The position numbers and the translations under genes are program-made. Of a stretch of 9,692 nt of DNA, positions 1 to 6,647 are shown piece after piece. The notes beneath the pieces were generated by a model. It saw only the letters and a program-made list of their open reading frames with translations, had not been told where the DNA came from and did no database searches. Position 1 is the first letter of the stretch, and every line of letters begins with the position of its first letter. This stretch comes from SAR202 cluster bacterium. GTDB taxonomy: Bacteria > Chloroflexota > Dehalococcoidia > Lucifugimonadales > JASMAO01. The stretch is taken from assembly GCA_030754315.1 (NCBI GenBank), contig JASMAO010000128.1, positions 1-9,692 of the forward strand, read 5' to 3'.

Positions 1-151
1 CAAGTTCGGGTAAATAGAGGGGGCGCAACCCACAGCCTAAAAACACCGTGCACGGTAAAGGGGACACAGCTTTTCCAGACTCCGGAATAAGTCCCGTCGT
101 GGACTAACCGGTCAGCCTAAACCAAACTGTTGAGAAGTAAGGGAGGATTCT
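1..151. other. Intergenic start of window, no gene seen
   Basis: No reading frame or recognisable RNA gene was found here. I looked for tRNA, tmRNA and RNase P signature motifs on both strands and saw none. The only structure is a perfect 12-bp palindrome, ACCGTGCACGGT, at 45-56. A 9-base string, CAGCCTAAA, occurs twice (33-41 and 113-121). Neither has a clear function. The upstream neighbour lies outside the window. Confidence 0.4.
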
Positions 152-416
152 ATGGTCTATTCCTACGTCGACGTATCCGACGTAAGCTACGGGCCTTATC
201 TAATCGAGTCTGCTCACCCTTGGAACGAAAGTATCTTCGGTTCCGTAGGTCTCTCAGAATGCCAGACCGCTGCACCGATGTCTGGAAGCGCTTCAGCAAG
301 CCCTCGCCATCCTCGCCATCACGCAATTGTACGTAACTCAATACTCTCTCCAGGAAATCATCTGGAACCGATTCTATCACGCGCCAACTAGTCTAAACAA
401 TACGGAGAACGTTTGA
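152..416 (+). pseudogene. Small ORF with strong RBS, probably frameshifted
   Basis: An ATG at 152 sits 5 bases after a strong Shine-Dalgarno sequence (GGGAGG, 141-146). The in-frame product is 79 residues and stops at 389-391, but only the first 35 or so residues (MVYSYVDVSDVSYGPYLIES...) look like ordinary protein; the rest is rich in Ser, Pro, Arg and His. From about 282 the +1 frame instead reads LEALQQALAILAITQLYVTQ and onward, ending at a TGA at 414-416. That segment has the hydrophobic and helical pattern of real coding sequence. The simplest reading is a gene of about 88 codons broken by a frameshift between roughly 249 and 290, by decay, a sequence error or recoding. I do not recognise the protein. 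An antisense frame (150-380) is also open but begins at GTG without a Shine-Dalgarno. Calling this a pseudogene is tentative. Confidence 0.3.
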
Positions 417-545
417 GTTGTAGGAAAACACCAAGCTATTCAAAGGCTAGTAACAATATTATGGATACCTCGTTAAGAGCCATCTCAATGATAGAATGGA
501 TGTGCTCTTGTTTCCGTCTTCTCAACACCCCCACGGAGTACATGG
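417..545. other. uvrA upstream region
   Basis: This 129-base spacer precedes uvrA. I see no convincing sigma-70 promoter pair: TATTAT at 457-462 and TAGAAT at 492-497 resemble -10 boxes but lack a -35 at the right distance. I found no copy of the Gram-positive LexA operator pattern (GAAC-N4-GTTC), so SOS control of uvrA is not supported by what can be seen. The uvrA ribosome binding site, GGAG, is at 535-538. Confidence 0.4.
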
Positions 546-3488
546 ATGCCACTAGAGAATATCATCGTCAGGGGCGCTCGCGAGCACAACCTCAAAAATA
601 TAGACGTCACCATCCCCAGGGATAAACTGGTGGTCATCACTGGAGTCTCCGGGTCCGGCAAAAGTTCTCTCGCTTTCGACACCATTTACGCAGAGGGCCA
701 ACGCCGATACGTCGAATCTCTGTCGGCATATGCACGCCAATTCTTGGGAAGGATGGACAAGCCAGACGTTGACTATATAGAGGGCCTATCACCAGCTATT
801 TCAATTGACCAGAAGGGTGTTTCAAACAACCCTCGTTCGACGGTAGGCACAGTTACGGAAATTTACGATTACCTGCGCTTGTTATTTGCAAGAGTTGGTA
901 CGCCTCATTGTCACAACTGTCGCCGACCAATTAAGCGGCAAACCGTACAGCAAATCGTAGACGCTATATTGGGCCTTGGGAAGGGTGCCAAGTTACAAAT
1001 CATGGCGCCAATGGTGCGCCGGCGAAAAGGCGAACACACTGAAGTTTTCGAAGTCGCCAAAAACGCGGGCTTCGTCAGGGTCCGCGTAAACGGCAGGCTT
1101 CACGACCTTTCCGAAGATTTCGACCTAGATAAAAAGAAGTGGCATACCATCGAGGTAGTGATAGACAGACTTGTGGTCGGACATAGCGCCGAGGCAACTC
1201 GGGTCGCCGACTCCGTAGAAAGCGCTCTCAAAATGTCCGGTGGGGTCCTCTTGGTAGATGTTGATGGCGAAAAGGAATTGCTCTTTTCTGAGCAGTTCGC
1301 CTGCGTATATTGCAACATAAGCCTGGGTGAACTCGAACCACGCACCTTTAGTTTCAACAACCCTCACGGCGCCTGCCCAACGTGCACCGGCCTAGGCTAC
1401 AGACTAGAGGTTGATCCCGAATACGTCATCCCAGACAAAGATTTGTCTTTCAGTGAAGGAGCAGTCCAGCCGTGGGCCCGTGCCGGCACGTCAAGCCCTT
1501 GGTTCAATAGCCTAATCACGTCTCTTGCTAAGGCTTATGGATTTTCAACAACGGTGCCGGTGAAGAACCTCGATCCCACATACATTGACCTTGTCCTTTA
1601 CGGCAGCAAGGGTGAAAACATAAGAATGAGTCATGGGACCTTACGCGGCAAAACCTTCGAATGGAACGCCACTTTCGAAGGAGTAATCAATAATCTTGAA
1701 CGCCGCTATCTTCAAACTGAGTCAGATTACGTCCGATCAGACATTGAGAGATACATGGCCTCTAGGCCCTGCAACGAATGTTCAGGCCAGAGACTTAAAC
1801 CTGAAGCTCTGGCCGTGACTGTATGCGGCCTTGACATCATGCAGGTTACATCACAATCGATCGCTCAAGCCCTGGAATGGACCTGGGCCATAGGTGGCAG
1901 ATCCCCCGTCCGTCGAAACGGGCACAGACAGGCCGATCGGAAACTCAACCGAAATAACAAAAAACAGGCCCTAGAGACATTAAACGAACGCGAAAAAGCT
2001 ATTGCTTCTCAGATTCTCAAAGAGATACAGGCACGGCTCGAGTTTTTAGTGGGAATAGGGTTGGATTACCTTACACTTGAACGAGCCGCATCGACTCTCA
2101 GCGGAGGCGAGGCCCAACGGATAAGACTGGCCACTCAGATTGGGTCGGGACTCATGGGTGTACTTTACGTTTGCGATGAGCCATCCATCGGCCTTCACCC
2201 ATCAGACGATGCCAGGCTTATCGAAACCCTAAAGCGTCTCCGGGATATTGGAAATACAGTCTTGATCGTTGAGCATGACGAAGCAATAATGCGGGCAGCA
2301 GACCACATCATTGACCTTGGCCCAGGTGCCGGTGAAAGCGGTGGTCAAGTGGTTGCAACTGGGCCAGCCACAAAAATCGAAAAGTCCCTAGAGTCGCTAA
2401 CAGGCCGCTATCTTAGCGGGAACAAAGTAATACCGGTGCCCACATCCCGCCGAACGGGTAATGGCCTGTCCTTAATCATCAAAGGTGCCCGTGAAAACAA
2501 CCTCAAAGACATCGATCTAGAGATGCCCTTAGCCAAGCTGGTCTGCGTCACTGGTGTGTCTGGCTCAGGAAAAAGCACATTAATCAACGAGATCCTATAC
2601 AAAAAACTGGCTCAAGAAATCTACAAAGCCAAAGATAGGCCAGGAGACTTCGATTCCCTCGAAGGCTTAGATGCTATAGACAAAGTCGTCAACATTGACC
2701 AATCGCCAATCGGGCGCACTCCAAGGAGTAACCCCGCAACATACACTGGCACGTTTACTCCTATACGGGAACTGTTCGCCGCGGTGCCAGAAGCCCGAGC
2801 ACGAGGCTACAAACCAGGCCGATTCTCATTTAACGTCAAAGGAGGCCGGTGCGAAGCCTGCTCCGGTGACGGCTACATAAACATAGAAATGCACTTCCTG
2901 CCAGACGTAACGGTCCCCTGTGAGATTTGCGGCGGTGATCGATACAATCGTGAGGCTTTAGAAATTCAGTTCAAGGGCAAAAACATCGCCGAGATTCTTA
3001 GCATGACAGTGTCTGAAGCACTGGAATTTTTTGCCAACATCCCGAAAGTTAGAAATAAGCTTCAGACAGTGGATGACGTCGGCCTTGGATATATACGCTT
3101 GGGCCAGCCCGCGACCACACTCAGTGGTGGGGAGGCGCAGAGGGTAAAGTTATCTACAGAACTGTCCAAGAGGGCCACCGGCAGCACCCTTTACATCTTG
3201 GATGAGCCAACCACAGGCCTTTCATTCGAAGATTGCGCACATCTTCTGAACGTGCTGCACCGACTTGTGGATAACGGCAACAGCGTCGTCTTAATAGAAC
3301 ATCATCTGGATCTGATCAAAAATGCAGACTGGCTTATCGATCTTGGCCCCGGAGCGGGTAACAACGGAGGAGAGATTATCGCGGAGGGCACCCCAGAGAA
3401 AATGATGCAGACGGCTCACTCACAAACAGGAATTTACCTGAAGGCCCATCTTGCTCGCACTACCCCTATCTCAGCGCTTCCAGACTGA
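546..3488 (+). CDS. uvrA: UvrABC excinuclease subunit A
   Basis: UvrA is the DNA-damage sensor of nucleotide excision repair; as a dimer it scans DNA, loads UvrB and dissociates. The two fused ABC ATPase halves are complete. Half one has Walker A GVSGSGKSS (33-41), a zinc site C253/C256/C277/C280, signature LSGGEAQR (518-525) and Walker B ending DEPS (544-547). Half two has Walker A GVSGSGKST (670-678), zinc site C769/C772/C792/C795, signature LSGGEAQR (859-866) and LDEPTTGL (885-892). A further CxxC pair is at C409/C412. The ATG start is supported by GGAG (535-538), 7 bases upstream; MPLENIIVRGAREHNLK is the usual UvrA opening. At 980 residues it is longer than E. coli UvrA (940), partly through a basic segment around 445-480. 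Oddities are C543 in the first Walker B, usually Leu, and S893 where most UvrAs have His (GLHF). All catalytic motifs are present, so it should be functional. Confidence 0.98.
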   Translation: MPLENIIVRGAREHNLKNIDVTIPRDKLVVITGVSGSGKSSLAFDTIYAEGQRRYVESLSAYARQFLGRMDKPDVDYIEGLSPAISIDQKGVSNNPRSTVGTVTEIYDYLRLLFARVGTPHCHNCRRPIKRQTVQQIVDAILGLGKGAKLQIMAPMVRRRKGEHTEVFEVAKNAGFVRVRVNGRLHDLSEDFDLDKKKWHTIEVVIDRLVVGHSAEATRVADSVESALKMSGGVLLVDVDGEKELLFSEQFACVYCNISLGELEPRTFSFNNPHGACPTCTGLGYRLEVDPEYVIPDKDLSFSEGAVQPWARAGTSSPWFNSLITSLAKAYGFSTTVPVKNLDPTYIDLVLYGSKGENIRMSHGTLRGKTFEWNATFEGVINNLERRYLQTESDYVRSDIERYMASRPCNECSGQRLKPEALAVTVCGLDIMQVTSQSIAQALEWTWAIGGRSPVRRNGHRQADRKLNRNNKKQALETLNEREKAIASQILKEIQARLEFLVGIGLDYLTLERAASTLSGGEAQRIRLATQIGSGLMGVLYVCDEPSIGLHPSDDARLIETLKRLRDIGNTVLIVEHDEAIMRAADHIIDLGPGAGESGGQVVATGPATKIEKSLESLTGRYLSGNKVIPVPTSRRTGNGLSLIIKGARENNLKDIDLEMPLAKLVCVTGVSGSGKSTLINEILYKKLAQEIYKAKDRPGDFDSLEGLDAIDKVVNIDQSPIGRTPRSNPATYTGTFTPIRELFAAVPEARARGYKPGRFSFNVKGGRCEACSGDGYINIEMHFLPDVTVPCEICGGDRYNREALEIQFKGKNIAEILSMTVSEALEFFANIPKVRNKLQTVDDVGLGYIRLGQPATTLSGGEAQRVKLSTELSKRATGSTLYILDEPTTGLSFEDCAHLLNVLHRLVDNGNSVVLIEHHLDLIKNADWLIDLGPGAGNNGGEIIAEGTPEKMMQTAHSQTGIYLKAHLARTTPISALPD

Positions 3489-3570
3489 TCGAAACATACG
3501 CAAACCAACCCAATGTATCTGTGGCAGAATGACACAAGGATTGCTCACAAAGCATGATAATTCCTAGGAG
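3489..3570. other. Spacer between uvrA and dehydratase gene
   Basis: No strong terminator and no convincing promoter are visible in these 82 bases. The two genes may be co-transcribed, but the spacing is too wide to assert an operon. The notable element is the Shine-Dalgarno AGGAG at 3566-3570, which directly abuts the first ATG of the next gene. Confidence 0.35.
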
Positions 3571-4557
3571 ATGTCACAATTGAACCCCCATAGACCAATT
3601 CCATTAGAAGACATCCATGCTGCCCAAAAGCGAATACGTGGTGCGGTTGTCCGCACTCCCCTTGTGCGACTGAATAGCGATGACGCTCCCTCCGAAATAT
3701 ACCTAAAACTCGAAAACCTACAGCCTGTAGGTTCCTTTAAGATACGGGGCGCATACAATGCTATGGCCCAGTTCACGCACGACCAATTGTCTAATGGTGT
3801 GTGGACTGTCAGCGCGGGCAATATGGCCCAAGGCCTTGCCTGGACTGCTAGAGAAAAGGGAGTACCTTGTACAGTGGTGGTGCCCGAACAGGCACCCGAG
3901 ACGAAACTAGCAAACATTGTGAGATTGGGCGCCAAATACATCAAGGTCCCTTTCGATGAATTCGAAAACACTTTCATCACCCGGAGCCACGAAAAAGCAG
4001 ATGGCCTTCTCGTCCATCCATTCAGTGACCCTGCAGTGATGGCAGGTAACGGTACAATCGGGCTGGAAATCCTGGAGGACCTGCCAGATGTTGACGCGGT
4101 AATCATAGCCTACGCCGGCGGTGGCCTCAGTTGCGGTATCGGATCAGCGATTCGGGCTCTCAAACCAAAAGTTAAAATTTACGCTGCCGAAGTCGATACT
4201 GGGGCCCCTTTTGCCGCGTCTATGGCTGCGGGTAAGCCTGTGGTGGTTGAACACACCCCTACGTTCGTCGACGGGATCAGCGGGACAATGGTTTTCGACG
4301 AGATGTGGCCACTGGCCAGCAGCCTTATGGATGGGGCCCTCGTCTCAACGTTAAAGAATGTGGCCGAGGCATCCAAACTCATAGCCGAGCGAAATCGCAC
4401 GATCGCAGAGGGTGCAGGTGCCGCATCCCTAGCTGCAGCTCTGTCACATCAAGTCGGTGACGGAAAAACAGTATGCATTATCTCCGGGGGCAACATCGAT
4501 TCCAAAAAGCTCGTCAATATAATAAGTGGCGGCGTCCCCCAACCCACTTCTATGTAG
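3571..4557 (+). CDS. PLP-dependent threonine/serine dehydratase
   Basis: A fold-type II PLP enzyme of the threonine/serine dehydratase (ammonia-lyase) family, which deaminates a hydroxy-amino acid to a 2-oxo acid. The PLP lysine is K57 in GSFKIRGAYNAM. Downstream come SAGNMAQGLAW (81-91, cofactor and substrate loop), the phosphate-binding glycine loop AGGGL (182-186) and SGGN near the C-terminus. At 328 residues with no C-terminal ACT domain, it resembles the catabolic, non-isoleucine-regulated type (TdcB-like) or serine racemase/EutB-like relatives; substrate cannot be fixed by eye. The family usually has SAGNH and GGGGL, so M85 and A182 are departures. Start: AGGAG (3566-3570) touches ATG 3571 with no spacer, while an in-frame TTG at 3580 (residue 4) is 9 bases away and better placed, so the true protein may begin there and be 325 residues. 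No biosynthetic neighbours indicate a pathway. Confidence 0.88.
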   Translation: MSQLNPHRPIPLEDIHAAQKRIRGAVVRTPLVRLNSDDAPSEIYLKLENLQPVGSFKIRGAYNAMAQFTHDQLSNGVWTVSAGNMAQGLAWTAREKGVPCTVVVPEQAPETKLANIVRLGAKYIKVPFDEFENTFITRSHEKADGLLVHPFSDPAVMAGNGTIGLEILEDLPDVDAVIIAYAGGGLSCGIGSAIRALKPKVKIYAAEVDTGAPFAASMAAGKPVVVEHTPTFVDGISGTMVFDEMWPLASSLMDGALVSTLKNVAEASKLIAERNRTIAEGAGAASLAAALSHQVGDGKTVCIISGGNIDSKKLVNIISGGVPQPTSM

Positions 4558-4576
4558 AAAACTGGGCCGATTACCA

Positions 4577-4605
4577 TTGACGAATCGATTTGTGCCCGCT
4601 AGCAT
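4577..4605 (+). promoter_or_regulatory. Candidate promoter for nhaA
   Basis: TTGACG (4577-4582) and TAGCAT (4600-4605) are separated by 17 bases, matching sigma-70 consensus at 5/6 and 4/6 positions. Transcription would start near 4612, giving an untranslated leader of about 98 bases before nhaA. The design matches the promoter-like sites found before fabI and the MR/MLE gene. Prediction only. Confidence 0.4.
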
Positions 4606-4709
4606 TTCTACTGTGGTCGAACAGCCTTTGAGGAGTAAAATAGTATTCTTCGTGCCTGGCAGCCAGAACGCTTGTCAACCATCTACAGAAGGTCACTGGT
4701 AACCTCTAA

Positions 4710-6074
4710 ATGACTCGCGTACCACCTCGTAGCCAGGGAACACTGAGCCGGCAGGCCGAACACTCATATTTAACGCGTACGTCACGGCTACCGGTTCAGT
4801 CCTTTATCCACACAGAAGCCCTCGGCGGGATGGTCTTACTGGCAGCGGCCGTGGCAGCGTTGGTGTGGGCAAACTCGTGGTCAGAATCCTACCATGGGTT
4901 CTGGGACGTCCATCTCGCACTCGACATGGCATTATTCGAAATCTCCGGCCCGTTGGAAATGTGGGTGAATGATGGCCTGATGGCTATCTTCTTCTTCGTG
5001 GTAGGGTTGGAAATCAAACGGGAACTGATTTACGGTGAATTATCATCTCCAAGCAAGGCGGCATTGCCCGCGTTCGCCGCAGTGGGCGGGATGGTGGTGC
5101 CGGCAATCATATTCCTCTTCATCAATGCCGGCGGTGAAACTAGCGACGGATGGGCCATACCTATGGCCACCGATATCGCTTTCGCTCTTGGGGTCCTCGC
5201 ACTGCTCGGTCGGCGATGTCCCTTGGAGCTCAGAGTTTTTCTATTGGCCCTTGCGATCGTCGACGATCTCGGCGTTATCGCCGTTATTTCTGTGGCCTAC
5301 ACCGAGTCAGTAGATCTCGCTCAGATCGGTATCGCCGCCGGAATCGTCGCCGGGCTGTTGGCACTCAATAGACTAGGCGGTAACCATACCTTGATAAGTC
5401 TCATCCTAGGTTTCTTACTATGGGTTGCCATACTGAAATCTGGAGTCCACGCCACTGTCGCAGGCGTCCTTATGGCAGCGTTAACATCGTCCAAGCCGAA
5501 TTACAGCCATCAGGATTTTGCGTCATCTTCCGACCAACTCATGGCCAACTATCGCAAAGCGCTACAGGACAACGATGTGGAACATTGCAAAGGGATACTT
5601 GGACAGGTCGAGGAATTAAGCCAGGGCACAAAAGCTCCACTCGAGAGGTTGGAAAGACTGGTACACCCTTGGACTAGCTACGTTGTTCTTCCGATATTCG
5701 CATTTGCTAACGCAGGGATCGAGTTTTCTGGCCCCATCCTCTCCACTGCGACGTCCAGCTCGCTCACTCTTGGCGTGATCGTAGCCATGGTGCTGGGCAA
5801 AACCTTAGGGATAACCATTTTCTCGTGGATAGCCTCCTCCATTGGCATTGGTAAACTACCCGCCGGTGTCTCTTGGGGACACGTCGTGGGTATAAGCCTT
5901 CTGGGAGGTATCGGTTTTACAGTTGCGATTTTCGTTACTGAACTCACATTCGGCAACAGCGAGCACGCAGAACTATCCAAGGTAGGGATTCTCGTCGCGT
6001 CTTTAATATCGGGAGTTTTAGGCTACCTCGTTTTGCGCTTGGTCTCCGTCCGGTCACAGGCTAAAGGTACCTAG
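4710..6074 (+). CDS. nhaA: Na+/H+ antiporter NhaA
   Basis: NhaA exchanges cytoplasmic Na+ (or Li+) for external H+ across the inner membrane and serves sodium and alkaline pH tolerance. Family hallmarks are present: FFFVVGLEIKREL (94-106), MATDIAFALG (152-161), the ion-binding aspartate pair in LAIVDDLGVIAVIS (D185/D186, matching D163/D164 of E. coli), GVHATVAGVLMA (245-256), PIFAFANAG (328-336), the lysine K364 in LGKTLGI (matching K300) and GGIGFTVAIFV (399-409). About a dozen hydrophobic segments span 36-445. At 454 residues it exceeds E. coli NhaA (388), with a long N-terminal tail (1-35) and a charged cytoplasmic insertion at about 262-316. An in-frame TAA directly precedes the ATG, so translation cannot begin further upstream; the only purine-rich site, AGAAGG (4687-4692), is 17 bases away, so initiation may be weak. 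The stop codon lies inside a perfect stem-loop. Confidence 0.96.
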   Translation: MTRVPPRSQGTLSRQAEHSYLTRTSRLPVQSFIHTEALGGMVLLAAAVAALVWANSWSESYHGFWDVHLALDMALFEISGPLEMWVNDGLMAIFFFVVGLEIKRELIYGELSSPSKAALPAFAAVGGMVVPAIIFLFINAGGETSDGWAIPMATDIAFALGVLALLGRRCPLELRVFLLALAIVDDLGVIAVISVAYTESVDLAQIGIAAGIVAGLLALNRLGGNHTLISLILGFLLWVAILKSGVHATVAGVLMAALTSSKPNYSHQDFASSSDQLMANYRKALQDNDVEHCKGILGQVEELSQGTKAPLERLERLVHPWTSYVVLPIFAFANAGIEFSGPILSTATSSSLTLGVIVAMVLGKTLGITIFSWIASSIGIGKLPAGVSWGHVVGISLLGGIGFTVAIFVTELTFGNSEHAELSKVGILVASLISGVLGYLVLRLVSVRSQAKGT

Positions 6075-6116
6075 TACATACTAGGTACCGTGGGGGAGTT
6101 ACTATATATCCTCCCC
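6066..6116 (+). terminator. Tandem hairpins at the 3' end of nhaA
   Basis: A perfect 10-bp stem with an ACAT loop (GGTACCTAGT at 6066-6075, ACTAGGTACC at 6080-6089) contains the nhaA stop codon TAG (6072-6074). A second hairpin, GGGGAG (6093-6098) with CTCCCC (6111-6116), follows at once. Neither is followed by a T-run, so this is not a classical intrinsic terminator. It could stabilise the mRNA 3' end, stop exonucleases, or attenuate read-through into the small downstream ORF. Confidence 0.4.
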
Positions 6117-6182
6117 TCTACCTCACATCCACCTTACTGGACTGGTGGAAGATGAGACCTAACGATCAGGAGATGTGATGAA

Positions 6183-6293
6183 ATGAAGGGAATTCTTAAG
6201 CAAATATTTGCCACTCATAAGACAAAGTTATTGCTTTTGTCCGTACTTTGGGTAACGGCTTGTGGAGTCCAACTCGGATACCACCCAGGATAA
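6183..6293 (+). CDS. Putative 36-residue small lipoprotein
   Basis: A 36-codon frame starts at ATG 6183, 10 bases after AGGAG (6168-6172), and ends with tandem stops TAATAA (6291-6296). The two nearer ATGs (6173, 6178) meet stop codons within one or two codons. The peptide has a basic N-terminus (K2, K6, H12, K13, K15), a hydrophobic stretch LLLLSVLWVTA (16-26) and Cys27, so V24-T25-A26-C27 fits a signal peptidase II lipobox. Predicted handling is Sec export, lipidation of Cys27 and cleavage, leaving a mature lipopeptide of only 10 residues (CGVQLGYHPG). Tiny lipoproteins of the entericidin kind have this layout, but I see no sequence match to them and the mature part is even shorter. It follows nhaA by 108 bases, across two hairpins, so it may be read through or have its own undetected promoter. 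The coding case rests on the SD, the lipobox and the tandem stops together. Confidence 0.55.
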   Translation: MKGILKQIFATHKTKLLLLSVLWVTACGVQLGYHPG

Positions 6294-6395
6294 TAAAGCA
6301 ACCTGGCATCTTAACCTATAGATAAACTCGTCAGTCCCTAGATGTAAATCCCAATCCAGTCCTCGTCAGTTTATCTAGCTAACGTCCTCGTAGAC
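6294..6395. repeat. Composite direct and inverted repeats beside tRNA-Pro
   Basis: TAGATAAACT (6319-6328) and AGTTTATCTA (6368-6377) form a perfect 10-bp inverted repeat around 39 bases. Overlapping it, CTCGTCAGT occurs twice in direct orientation (6327-6335 and 6362-6370), and GTCCTCGT occurs twice (6359-6366 and 6384-6391). The block lies immediately downstream of the tRNA in the sense of tRNA transcription. No gene is visible. It could act as an RNA stem in the tRNA trailer or as a protein-binding site; without a T-run it is not a typical intrinsic terminator. Confidence 0.5.
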
Positions 6396-6470
6396 TGGTC
6401 GGGGTGGCCGGGATCGAACCGGCGACCTCCTGTTCCCAAAACAGGCGCGCTACCGCTGCGCCACACCCCG
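6396..6470 (-). tRNA. tRNA-Pro (anticodon UGG)
   Basis: Read on the minus strand, the sequence folds as a full cloverleaf. The acceptor is CGGGGTG/CACCCCG, the D stem GCGC/GCGC, and the anticodon stem CCTGT/ACAGG encloses the loop TTTGGGA, whose anticodon TGG reads proline CCN codons, chiefly CCA and CCG. The variable loop is AGGTC, and the T arm is GCCGG/CCGGC with loop TTCGATC. The C1-G72 pair and discriminator A73 are the usual bacterial proline identity elements. The terminal CCA is encoded (6396-6398). The body without CCA is 72 nt (6399-6470). No copy of its 3' end is repeated in the window, so there is no sign of an integrated element. Confidence 0.97.
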
Positions 6471-6481
6471 ATGCACACTTG

Positions 6482-6511
6482 ATAATACGGCGTGCCCGGC
6501 TACGTTGACAA
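6482..6511 (-). promoter_or_regulatory. Promoter of tRNA-Pro
   Basis: On the minus strand TTGTCA (complement of 6506-6511) and TATTAT (complement of 6482-6487) are 18 bases apart, each 5/6 to sigma-70 consensus. The predicted start, near 6475, leaves only a few bases of leader before the tRNA 5' end at 6470. A short leader is typical for tRNA genes, which supports the call. Confidence 0.65.
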
Positions 6512-6647
6512 GATGCAACATCGGCCTAAAGGATAAATGCAGCCACGTTATTATCCAATTTGAAGGTCAATTCATGTGGACAAAGCGAAGTGATTGTTTA
6601 AATTAGGGATCGATTTATCAGCCAGCTGTTTCATTTTCCCAGCGACG
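6512..6647. other. AT-rich spacer without a gene
   Basis: No open frame of useful length and no RNA gene were recognised. The stretch is visibly richer in A and T than the flanking genes. It separates the tRNA promoter from the stop codon of the minus-strand hypothetical gene, and shows no clear intrinsic terminator for that gene. Confidence 0.4.

Noticed and set aside
45..56. Perfect palindrome ACCGTGCACGGT as an operator
   Set aside because: There is no promoter or gene start nearby to regulate, and single 12-bp palindromes can occur by chance; kept only as a note.
164..175. Perfect palindrome TACGTCGACGTA
   Set aside because: It falls within the start of the small ORF, where codons for a repeated Val-Asp pattern explain it as well as a binding site would.
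150..380. Minus-strand 76-codon frame with a plausible N-terminus
   Set aside because: It starts at GTG without a Shine-Dalgarno and ends in an Arg-rich run typical of antisense shadow; the plus-strand frame has a strong Shine-Dalgarno.
413..625. TTG-initiated 70-codon frame running into uvrA
   Set aside because: It overlaps the start of uvrA in another frame, has a basic, shadow-like C-terminus and lacks a placed ribosome binding site.
3564..4106. Open minus-strand frame of 180 codons
   Set aside because: It lies wholly antisense to the well-supported PLP dehydratase gene, has a Ser/Thr/Arg-rich low-quality product and no convincing ribosome binding site.
6396..6470. tRNA-Pro as an integration hotspot for a mobile element
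   Set aside because: No repeat of the tRNA 3' end, integrase or phage gene is in the window, and the AT-rich pocket lies on the 5' side of the tRNA, opposite to the usual insertion side.
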